This document shows positions 42,956 to 53,712 of a DNA stretch of 64,000 nt, piece after piece. Position 1 is the stretch's first letter; every line of letters begins with the position of its first letter. This DNA is from Intoshia linei (Eukaryota; Orthonectida; Rhopaluridae). The stretch spans positions 1-64,000 of the forward strand of contig LWCA01000051.1 of assembly GCA_001642005.1 (NCBI GenBank), written 5' to 3'. Under the pieces are notes generated by a model. It saw only the letters and a program-made list of their open reading frames with translations, had not been told where the DNA came from and ran no database searches. The position numbers and the translations under genes were made by a program.

Positions 42956-44928
42956 CTAGCCCCAAAAATTTGATCGTAACGGAAATTTTTTTCAGTGGGA
43001 CCTTGGATTTTTTTAAGAGTGAAAGTGTGGCCTATCATAAAAAAATGTTGGTAAACACTGGTTTACCCTTAAAAAAAGTTATACAATGGATAAATCAGTG
43101 GTTGGCGGTTTGGGGTACAAAAATATACGCCTTGGTATTCGTGAGATTCAAATAAAATATACAAAAATTTTATCAACTTTTTTTTAATTTTAGAATTTTT
43201 AATATTTATTACAAAGTTGTCAGATGTTGTGAATTTCCATTAAAACCAAGACGACTTTACATTATCTTTTCAAAAATCCCACCATTAATAAAATTTAATA
43301 AAAAATACACTTTAAAACCCTCAGGGAAAAATCACCTTTTTTCAATCTTGTTTTTAAAAACACGAATTTACCAAATCTTATGAAAAAAACCTTTAATTTT
43401 TTTATATTCCCTTTGAGGTCAAAAAAAATAATTATTTTAAAATGGTGGTCTGTACACTATTTAAATCGATAACCACTGGGATAGATGAATCAAAAAATTT
43501 GAATATTATTAGAAAAATATCAGAATATTAGAAACTGAACGAGAAATGTTTTAATTAGTGGGAAGCGCGCGTCAATTTAAATAATTTCTAACAAACACAA
43601 AGGTAAACCCAGTCCCATTAGTTAATAAATAAAAGTAATCAATACTAAATAGATCAACAAGATAACATTAATACGATATCACATTAAATATGGCTGTTTG
43701 AATAGTATTCGCCTTAAAACCAACCAAAGTGACGGCGAAACAATTAGATTAAAAATTTGACGAATCAATTTGAAAAATTTTTAATGGCTTATTTTAATTT
43801 TTTAACCATTACCTTCTATATTTTCAGTTCTGCCAACTACAAGTATCAAAACTTAAATTATTAGAAAATGATAAATCATTGACACTTTAAATTAAATTGA
43901 AAATAGAATAAATATCAAATTCGTTGCTTTTAAATTATGTAATGCAGCACTTTACATCAGTCTTAATAATATTATTATACTTATCCCCATAACAAAAATA
44001 AACTTTAATAAAACACCATTTTTAATTCTCATAATGAAAGGTTCAAAAAAACAAGTGAAAGTCGATCTATGTTGATCCTTGACGGGACCAATTAAAAATG
44101 TTTGGCGAACCTTTGCATAGAGTGAATAAGGTTATATCAACCCAAAATTATAATGAATCATTATAAATGATGTATTTTATCGAGAAAGATGTGCATGGGT
44201 GCCAAAGGGTAGATTAAAACTTGACACATTTAAGTATAAAACTAAAAAAATTTATTGTGACTCATATAATTTTCTATAAGATCCCAATTTTATGTTTACC
44301 TAACGATCCCTCCAACACCCTGTTAAAGTGAAAGTCGATTCGTATTTTGAATCGATTCTAATCCTTAATTGTGATCTCAATCGGAGTGGAGTTCTGGAAA
44401 TAGAACTGATTGCGTTAGGAAATTACTTGAATTTATAAATTTTCTGATCATAGGCCATTGAGTTAATTGGCCTAAAATCAGTCCATTCATTTGAATAACC
44501 ATTGTTGAACCTGCAGATACATACTTTTAATTAATGCAATCGAATTTAGTGAATTTCTATTTGGAAAAGAAAACTATTTTATATAAAAACAAGGCTATGG
44601 ATAATGTGTCAATAATATCTTTAGTAGATTGGAAATTGAACTTTCTGAATAAAAGTAGCATCAGGAATGACACGTTTATAAAATTATGCAAAATTTTCTA
44701 CAATTTCCTAAAACATTTTCAGTATTTTTTAAATTTACAAATTGGAAACGTTAAAATCTACATACGATACCGCGTATAAAACCATCGGGCATAATGTGAC
44801 CCTTTAATTGTTTGGAATTGATGAGGGAGTAAATGTTAATTGCTTCAATTTCTCAAAATAACAAAACAAAACTCTCATCCGTTTCCAATTTGTTTATTTT
44901 TGTGATCCTTTACAATTTTATTGTAGCG

Positions 44929-45098
44929 CAGGGGTTCCCACACTTTTTTCACGGTGGACCAGTAATACATTATAAATTATATCTCGGACCATTAAAGCGA
45001 AATTACTAGGTGACACTAAAAAAATTTTGATAAAAAACGTCATCAATTAACTTGTTATTAGTAAAAATTTTTCACGGACCGGCATTTGGGAAACGCTG
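44929..45098. mobile_element. hAT-type miniature element (170 bp)
   Basis: Begins CAGGGGTTCCCACAC and ends TTTGGGAAACGCTG (inverted ends, 10 of the outer 12 bases match). Flanks are TTGTAGCG and GTGTAGCG (7 of 8). Subterminal GGTGGACCAG and CACGGACCGG are typical of short hAT elements. Confidence 0.8.
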
Positions 45099-45816
45099 GT
45101 GTAGCGTAAATCAAACAAATTTTTTGAATCTGATATTTTCTTATTTTTTTCAAATTCACCTAATTAAAATCTGTTTAGAAATGGATGAATTATTTTTACA
45201 TTAGAATGCTAAAATAAAGTTAAACCTTTCTAATAAACCAGTTTTTAAACTATACATGTCCTTGTACTGCAAAATGAGAAAATGGAAATGAAATTCTAAA
45301 TTTTGTTTCATCAATGCAATACATATTATAATTCAAAATTTTAAAAAAATGAGACGCACCAAATTATCGAAATGATATTTAGATTAAATTTTACACATTG
45401 TTGCAACAAAAAATAAAATATATAAACTAAATAGGAAAATGAATTTTTATAAATTAAAAATTACTTTCGAAACAAGCTTCTAATAGAAAACATTGATTTA
45501 AATTTTAAAATTAAATTAAAAAAGCAAGTGATATATCGCAAATTGAAAATATAAGTGTACAAATAGAAATGCATTAGATAAATGAGTCATTGCTGAGTCA
45601 TCATACTTTTCTAACACAATTGTTTTGACAAATAGAACAAATGAAATTTAAATGAAATTACCTGCAATTAATAAGCTATATTCATAAAACGATAAAATGG
45701 AAATAAAACTAATCAAATAATTGTGTCCACTGCAATTTATAAAATGTAGTAAACATTGTTGTAATATTGCATCACCGTGTTACACAAATAAAGTCAACTT
45801 TAATTATTTAAAATAA

Positions 45817-48800
45817 ATGTATGACTGGAAAAAGTTTTATCGTTTAATTGCAACAAAAAATTCCGTTAACGATGAAACATTGGCGAAATTGTATGGCTTG
45901 ATAAAAAAATATATCGGTTAGTTGAATCGAAAATAAAATTAGTCCTTTTTAGATGACCAAAACTCGAATAATGTGGATAAAATTGACAGTATGTCAGAAT
46001 CGATCGAACAAGCAGTAATGTCCATATTTGTCTTATTAGTAGAAAGTAATAACCCGAAACGACAGCACGTTTCAACGATAAATAGAATGTTTGGTTTAGA
46101 ATTGAACTGGGAAAAACTTGATTTGATTTTTGAAATGGTTTTTGAAATGCAGCTATGTATGGATTCCGAGTGTAAAGAAAAATTGTTGAGAGGTGAATTT
46201 ACATTGTCTAGCAATGGGGATGATGATTTTTACATTGACGACGAGGAGGATTTTGGAATATATCGAAATTTACCAGATTATTTTTACGATGTAAGTAAGT
46301 TTCAAGATCATAAAGTATTGAAGAAAAGTGAAAGAATTACTTTTATGAACCATGTTAACTTATTCATGGCTGGAACTTGGATTTCCTCTAAACTTAAAGA
46401 TCATACTTCTGAAATATCTGTGCACTTGTCTAATGATGAAATGGGCAGTATAATATTTGATAAATTCATTAGTAACGATTCCAATAACACAATTCAGAAT
46501 GATTTGGTTGATTTACTAGGATTTGACTGTTTAGATCTCATTGAAATTTTACTTGATAATAGGGATTTTGTTATTATGCGTAGCAAAATGCATGAAACTG
46601 ACATTGATCTGAAAAAATTGAAATCTACCCTTCCACCAGATAAATATTATAAATGTATAGTTCTTCATTCAGCAATTCTAAGAGAAAATAAAAATAAAGC
46701 CAAAATTACAAAATGTGTGCAAATTCCGATAGAGGTTTTAACTGAGTATGTGAAATACCCCAACGTTTACGATTCTTTCCAAACTGCTGTGTCTTTTGGT
46801 AAACGCAAAGCTCTGCCTAGTAATACTAGATATACTAAAACTGCAGAATATGAATCCATCATGGTTCCAGAAACTGAAAGGTCAAAATTAAACCTCGACA
46901 TTTCTCCCATTCATGTTCAGGGTTTGGACAAAATTGGACAAACCGTGTTTACAAATATTAATAAATTTAATTTGGTCCAATCGATCGTGTTCCCCATCGC
47001 GTACAACCACGACGACAACTTATTAGTTGCTGCTCCAACCGGTGCAGGGAAAACTAACATTGCTTTGATGACTATAGTCAGAACAATTAAAAAATTTACT
47101 GAAAATGGAGAAATTGATATCAACAAATTCAAAATCGTGTACATTGCCCCCATGAAAGCTCTAGCCACGGAAATTACTCGGAAATTGGCGGTACCTTTAA
47201 AATCCCTTGGTGTTAATGTGAAAGAATATACTGGTGACATGCGTTTAACAAAAACAGAAATTAAAAATACTCAAATTTTTGTATCAACTCCAGAAAAATG
47301 GGACATTATTACTAGGAAAAATAACAACGAAGTTCCCTTGTCCGACATTCTGGCTCTACTCATTTTAGACGAAATTCATTTGTTAAATGACGAACGAGGA
47401 TCGGTAATTGAAAGCATTGTGGCTCGAACTTTACGTCAAGTCGTAACTTCTCAAAAGCAGATTAGATTGGTCGGGTTATCTGCGACTTTACCCAATTATC
47501 TCGACATTGCTGCATTTCTCAAAGTTGATTATTTTAAGGGTTTATTCTATTTCGATGAACGGTTCAGACCAGTTCCGTTGAACAAAACATTTATCGGGGT
47601 TAGATCTACATTTTCCAATAACTGTAGAATTGCAATGAATCAAATTTGCACGGAAAAAGCGGCGGAAATTTTGGAACGTGACGAGCAAATAATTGTTTTT
47701 GTTCATAGCCGCAATGAAACGGTTAACACGGCAAATTTTATACTTGAAGAATTGGAGAGAAATCATGTCGGGATATATCACAAATTACACGCACACACGA
47801 AACATATATCGTATCGTTTAAAAAATTCTTCCAATGAAGACATTAAAAATTTATGTCATTCGGGTATTTTATTCCACAACGCTTCTCTTTTAAGGGAAGA
47901 TCGATTGGTCGTAGAAAACGAGTTCAAGAAAGGTTCCATCAGACTTTTAGTTAGTACTGCAACTCTAGCGTGGGGTGTTAATTTACCATGCCACGCTGTT
48001 ATTATTAAAGGAACTTTTATTTACGATGTCGACAAATCCAAATATGTTGACATTTCTCAGCTAGATGTAACTCAAATTTTCGGACGAGCCGGTAGGCCTC
48101 AATTTGATACTTACGGTGAAGCGTTTATTATTACGGAACACGCCAAAATGCAAAACTATGTGGATATGCTTTTGAGCAGTACACCAATTGAAAGCAGGTT
48201 TTTGACGCGATTAAACGAAAATTTAAACGCCGAAATTGTACTTGGGACCATTACAAAAGTAGAGGAAGCCATCGAATGGATGCAATACACCTTTATGAGC
48301 ATACGAATGAAACAAAACCCTCATTACTATGGAATAAAACACGTTGATGTATCTGAAAAAGATGTTTTAGAAAATGAAATGCGAAACATGATTTTGGTTG
48401 CTTGTAAATATTTAGATAAAGCTCAAATGATTAGATTCAAAGTTAAGCCCGGTTTTCTTTGTTCAACGGAAATTGGACAAATTGCAGCTCATCACTATCT
48501 AAGTTGTGATACTGTAGTGCATTTTAATAAACAACTGAAACCAAAAATGGATGATTTATCCATTATTTTACTTATCAGTGGATCCTCTGAAATGCTACAA
48601 TTGAACCCTCGTTTTGAAGAACAAGAAGAATTATTTTCTCTTAACAATCGAGTTTCTTATCCTATACAACTGGAAACATCTACAGAATCTGATATCCCCA
48701 GGAATAAAAACAATAGACCTTCTCGAAGACTTAAAAAATCTAAAACCATAATAGACAACGCTACAATGAAATCAGGCATACTTTTGCAAGTCTATTTGGA

Positions 48801-51800
48801 ACATTTACATGTTGGTATTCCATCTCTGTCATCAGATTTGCGATACATTAATAAAAATGTAAGTCGAATTGTTGGTGCATTGTTTAAATTAGTTTTGTAT
48901 AGAGGTTATGCATATATGGTTGACAAAATTTTAAAATTTTGCAAAACTTTTCAGTACAAGTGGTGGTATTTTCATCATCCTTTATACCAATTCCCAAAAG
49001 TGTTGAGTGATCGGATCGTTTATAATCTAGAAAGATATCGATTAAGCGTGGATAAAATTAAGGAAATGATGCCTTCTGAAATTGGAAATATCATAAAAAG
49101 CAATCCAATGGGTGCTACTGTTAAAAGTTTAGCCTGTTGTTTACCAAAATTGGATATTGAAGTTGTTGTTAAACCAGTATCCAGTACAATATTGAGAATT
49201 TTGCTGTTCATCAAACCCGATTTCGTATGGTCTCGCTATCACAATAAAAACGGAGAATCGTTTATTGTTTATATTGTAGATCCGTTAACGTTGCAAATTT
49301 ATCATTATGAGTACATTCACTTTAATCATAAGATGATGGACCGTGAGGAACCTACACAGCTTAATTTTTGTATCCCTATTTTTACTCCTTACCCAACACA
49401 ATACTTTGTTTATTGTGCTTCAGAAAACTGGATATGTGATGATACCATTGTGCCAATAAATATAAGTAATTTAATGCTACCGACACAATACGAAGAGCAC
49501 ACTGAACTACTTGATTTAAATCCGCTGCCCATTGAATCTTTGGGTAATCTTCATTATCAGAATATATACAATTTTACCCACTTTAACCCCATTCAAACTC
49601 AATTTTTTTTCTGTTTATACCACACTGATAAGAATGTCCTTGTTGGAGCTCCAACTGGGTCAGGAAAAACAGTAGCTGCTGAATTGGCCGTTTTAAACCT
49701 TTTCAATACAGATTTTTCCAATTCTGAAACCAAACGACCGTTATCTGTTTACATAGCCCCTTTAAAAGCGTTGGTTAGAGAACGATTTCAAAATTGGCGA
49801 GAAAGGATTGGAAAAAATTTAGGGAAAAATGTTATTGAATTAACGGGTGACGTCAGTCAGGACAGTTTTACCATCAATAGAGCAGACGTAATTATTACTA
49901 CACCCGAAAAATGGGACGGAATTACCAGAGGTTGGAAAACCAGGAGTTATGTTAGACGGGTGAAACTTATCATTATTGATGAAATTCATTTATTGGGAGA
50001 AGAGAGGGGCCCCGTTATAGAATTTATCGTTTCCAGAGCAAATTACATTGCATCTCAATTATCTACGAGTGTAAGAATAGTTGGATTGTCGACCGCTCTT
50101 TCGAATGCAAAAGATTTGGCAAATTGGTTGCAAATAAGTGACTTTGGTTTGTATAATTTCAGACCGTCTGTGCGACCCATACCTTTAGAGGTGCACATTC
50201 AAGGGTTTCCAGGAAGGCATTATTGCCCTCGAATGGCTACAATGAACAGACCGTGTTATCGGGCTATAGAAACTCATAGTCCAAATAAATCAGTCATTGT
50301 GTTTGTGTCCAGTCGAAGACAAACCAGAATAACTGCGTTTGATTTAATTGCGTATGTGGCCTCTGAAAAAAATTCCAAAAAATGGGTAAAAATGGATGAA
50401 CAAGAAAAGCAGAATATCACGTCTACTATATCGAATAACGATTTAAAACAAACAATTATTTGGGGCGTAGGGCTTCATCATGCTGGTCTATGTGACTCCG
50501 ACAGAAAGACAACAGAGCGATTATTTTTAGAAAGAAAAATTCAGATTCTGATTGCAACCAGCACTCTCGCTTGGGGTATAAATATGCCCTGTCATTTAGT
50601 GATAATTAAAGGAACTGAATTTTATGACGGAAAAACGCACACTTATGTAGATTTTCCGATTACTGACGTTCTACAAATGATTGGTAGAGCTGGTCGACCT
50701 CAGTTCGATGAACGAGGTTATGCTGTGATAATGGTTCAGGATCTAAAAAAAGATTTTTATAAGAAATTTTTATATCTACCCTTTCCAGTGGAATCTAGCG
50801 TTCCTTCTGTGCTAGAAGACCACCTTAATGCTGAAATCGCTTCTAGTTCAATAACAAATTACGATGAAGCTTTAAAATATCTGACTATGACATTTTTTTA
50901 TCAGAGATTGTTACAAAATCCCGGCTATTACGGTGCAAAATCAAAAAAAACTACTGAAGTACACGCGTATATTTGTACATTGATTATAAAAAAAATTAAC
51001 ATGCTGATTGAAAGCGGGTGCGTGCAAACGGTCAGTTTGCAAGATAAATCCTTTGACAACAATTTTCCTGTTCCAGGCACCAAAATTGATAAAACTAAAA
51101 CTCTGACAAGCTTATTTAACGTGTGTGGACAAACTAAATTGAAATGTACTGAACTAGGTAGAATAGCATGCGTTTATTACATTAGTCATATTACTGTATC
51201 GTTTTTCAATAAATCGTTATCGTCAGAATCTTCAATCAAAAGTCTTTTGAAGATTCTATGTTATGCTGACGAATTTTCTCTTATGCCGATTCGACACAAT
51301 GAAGAAATATTAAACAAAAATCTTTCGGATAACGTCCGATATCCTATTCTAGAATCTGAATGTGATTCTCCCTACGCGAAAACATTTTTATTGATCCAAT
51401 CTCATTTTTCTGATTTGTCCTTTGAAGTATCAGACTACAAAACCGATTTAAAATCAGTTTTAGATCAAATCCACAGAATACTACAGGCTTTAATGGACAT
51501 TTGCTCACTCAAACAATTTGCCGGTACATTTATTAATTTGTGTTTTATTTCTCAAATGATTATTACTGGTCAATGGATTGACGATCCTCAATGTTTTCAA
51601 ATTGATAAAACCAGAAAACTATCTAAGCAGACTGAATTAGTCTCAGTTTTAAAGACTATGGACAAAAATTCTGTGGATTATATAAACAGGTATTTTGATC
51701 ATATACCAAATCACCTTAAAAATTCAGCCATAAAATTTGTAAATACTATTCCCCGGCTGAACGTTGAAGTTTACCTTGCTCATAAAAGATTGAATCTGAA

Positions 51801-52098
51801 CCAAGTGAATATTATATCTTTTAATAATGATGTGATAATTACCATTAAAATGAAATATTTAACAATCGTAAAATCTAACGACAAAAAAATGATATTTTTG
51901 GCTTTAGTAGAACCAGTCACTGATCTACTCATTTGTACCAAACGGGTAATGTTTAAAAACGAAAACAGGGTTGAAAGGATGACGGTTAAAATTCCAAACC
52001 AAATGTATATGGACAGAAACGTTTCTCTCAATCTCAACATCCTACACAATAATTTTATTGGATTGGATCAAATGTATTCCATTAATTTAAAATTCTAA
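45817..52098 (+). CDS. ASCC3: ASCC3 (activating signal cointegrator 1 complex helicase)
   Basis: Ski2-like 3'-5' helicase of the ASC-1 complex, which disassembles stalled ribosomes and supports alkylation repair. The coding part has two exons: 45817-45916 (MYDWKKFYRLIATKNS...) and, after a 36-nt intron, an uninterrupted exon of over 6 kb; total about 2081 aa. Cassette 1: APTGAGKTN (about residue 393), DEIHLL (about 505), SATLPN, QIFGRAGRPQFD, followed by a Sec63-type region. Cassette 2: APTGSGKT (about 1264), DEIHLLGEERG, STALSN, QMIGRAGRPQFD and a second Sec63-type region. HIQGFPGRHYCPRMA and LLDLNPLPIESLG place it with ASCC3 rather than the spliceosomal paralogue Brr2. Both ATPase cassettes look intact. 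Using only the large frame would lose the first 40 residues. The stop is 22 bp from that of PRPF31. Confidence 0.95.
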
Positions 52099-52114
52099 TG
52101 TAAATTGTGTACAA

Positions 52115-52120
52115 AATAAA
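52115..52120 (+). promoter_or_regulatory. Poly(A) signal AATAAA of ASCC3
   Basis: AATAAA ends directly at the base before the reverse-strand stop codon of PRPF31 (52121-52123), so ASCC3 cleavage should fall within PRPF31 coding sequence. On the other strand a TTTATT at 52054-52059 is the nearest AATAAA for PRPF31 and lies inside ASCC3. Confidence 0.6.
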
Positions 52121-53611
52121 TTATGATTTATTAAATGTTGACATTGTTCCAAAATACTTTTTCTGGGCATCAGTTTCTTTAGATTCAATGGCATTTGGGT
52201 TGATAATTTCGAGTCCTTGTAAGGGAGTAAAGGCAACGCTGGATTGAGTTCCACCTGTATTTCTGCGAATACTCGTTGCCACTCCAGCCTGTTTAATGAC
52301 AGACATTTTCCCACTTTTATAGAGTTGGTTTTGCAGGGTTTTAGACATTCTGGCTTTAGTTTTCGAATCAACCATGGCTGTTCTAATTTTTCCAGATCCA
52401 GATTTCCCCAAATGACCCAGTGAAGGACCAAGAATTTCATGGTAAGCATCCTGTTCAATTTCACCAAACGTCATGCGGTTTGCAGCCTTTCTCACATCGG
52501 TTATTCCTAACCGTTCTTTCATTCGACGGTAACGTTTTCCACCCCGTTTTTTATGAGCATAATCAATTGGTGCGGGTAGAGACTTTATTCTTTTTACGGC
52601 GGCAGGTTCTAAAAACTTTTCCATCTTCATTTCAATTTGCGACCTCAGTTGTCTTCCCAATTCACCGTCTAAAGAAGACTGCTTCATGTCAATTCGAGCC
52701 GCCAGAGTAGCTTTGGCTGCAACTGTCCTAGCAATTTTTTGACGAATATCTGTGGGGGCATTTTCAACAATATCACAGGACCAAATGTATCCACGATTAG
52801 ATGTTTTCGTTATGGTAGAAAACCCACTTAAAATTTTTCGTTTAGCTCCAAGTAATTGCATACAATTCGCGGGTATTTTACAAAGGGCTTTTAAACCACC
52901 AGCACAGCCTAATAATTTAGCGGCAATAGACGGGGAAACAACGACAGCTAAATTTGGAGCTATAAACTCCATTCTTGATTCAATGTAGTCCAAAATATTG
53001 GTTTTTTCGGCGTATAAATTTATAATTGTTTCAGACAACCGTTTGCAATGTTCAAGTTCTTCTTGGTCTAATTTAACTCCTTGACTCGACGAAGCACTTA
53101 CACTTACTACCATAACTGTCGCATGGTTCATGTAATCAAGCATTTGTTGGTCACTTTTCCCTCTTTCAATATCATTGCCAAGTCGGCCCACAGTTCTGCA
53201 ATAATCTATTGGATTTGAGACCAGCGATTCCAATTCAGGAAACCTTTTACTATAAACGAGTCTCAGTTGTCTGTCAAACCTAGAAATGTCGTTATCAATC
53301 ATGGCCACAATTTCATTTGCATCGACCATTAATTTGTAGTGCTTGTCAAAGTCTAGTGTTGCTGAATCAACCTCAATGTACTTGTTTATTCGATCGGTTA
53401 AATTTGTCAATTTTTCATCATCCATCAAATTTTCAAAGTTAAAACTAGACAGCGAAATGTGCTGGTTTTTGTTTAGTTCAAATAATGGTATAACATTTTC
53501 TTCCGGTTCATTATTTTTATTGTCGTTTCCTTTTAAATGTTCGACTTCCAGGTTTTTATCTTCATATGCAATTTCGTCAAAATCTGCTAATAATTCATCT
53601 ACTAGCGACAT
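52121..53611 (-). CDS. PRPF31: U4/U6 snRNP protein PRPF31
   Basis: PRPF31 binds U4 snRNA with 15.5K through its Nop domain and is needed for tri-snRNP assembly. Single uninterrupted exon, 496 aa, close to the usual length of about 499. Landmarks: MSLVDELLADFDEIAYED start, YSKRFPELESLVSNPIDYCR, NHATVMVVSVSASSSQGVKL, then the Nop domain with ESRMEFIAPNLAVVVSPSIA and LGCAGGLKALCKIPANCMQL, then KRGGKRYRRMKERLGITDVR, NRMTFGEIEQDAYHEILGPS and SSVAFTPLQGLEIINPNA. It is convergent with ASCC3 (22 bp) and divergent from TRNT1, the starts being 101 bp apart, so PRPF31 and TRNT1 likely share a bidirectional promoter. Confidence 0.97.
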   Translation of the reverse strand: MSLVDELLADFDEIAYEDKNLEVEHLKGNDNKNNEPEENVIPLFELNKNQHISLSSFNFENLMDDEKLTNLTDRINKYIEVDSATLDFDKHYKLMVDANEIVAMIDNDISRFDRQLRLVYSKRFPELESLVSNPIDYCRTVGRLGNDIERGKSDQQMLDYMNHATVMVVSVSASSSQGVKLDQEELEHCKRLSETIINLYAEKTNILDYIESRMEFIAPNLAVVVSPSIAAKLLGCAGGLKALCKIPANCMQLLGAKRKILSGFSTITKTSNRGYIWSCDIVENAPTDIRQKIARTVAAKATLAARIDMKQSSLDGELGRQLRSQIEMKMEKFLEPAAVKRIKSLPAPIDYAHKKRGGKRYRRMKERLGITDVRKAANRMTFGEIEQDAYHEILGPSLGHLGKSGSGKIRTAMVDSKTKARMSKTLQNQLYKSGKMSVIKQAGVATSIRRNTGGTQSSVAFTPLQGLEIINPNAIESKETDAQKKYFGTMSTFNKS

Positions 53612-53712
53612 GACTTAAAAATTTTACCAAACAATAACAAATTAACAATCAAATTGAAAATATTTCAATAGTGACGGTTGCTCGGCTATTAAAATTAAAA
53701 TGAAATTAATTT
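53612..53712. promoter_or_regulatory. Putative bidirectional promoter, PRPF31/TRNT1
   Basis: Only 101 bp separate the start codons of two divergent housekeeping genes. The interval must contain both 5' UTRs or promoters, unless upstream non-coding exons exist. No TATA box or other motif could be assigned with confidence. Confidence 0.5.

Larger units (their letters stand above)
41191..45816. other. Gene desert between the PP2C gene and ASCC3
   Basis: No gene supported. It holds a cluster of TCAGTAT/ATACTGAC words in inverted arrangement (42488-42955), a partial hAT-like stretch (about 43255-43440) and a complete 170-bp hAT-type element (44929-45098). An 81-codon ORF at 44534 is not convincing. 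Confidence 0.5.

Noticed and set aside
44534-44779. An 81-codon plus-strand ORF starting at an ATG
   Set aside because: Composition is typical of translated AT-rich DNA, with no domain, no linked exons and no neighbour support.
45973-52098. GTG start for ASCC3 at 45973
   Set aside because: The frame is open upstream to a clear intron end at 45952, and a 100-nt ATG exon at 45817-45916 joins in phase.
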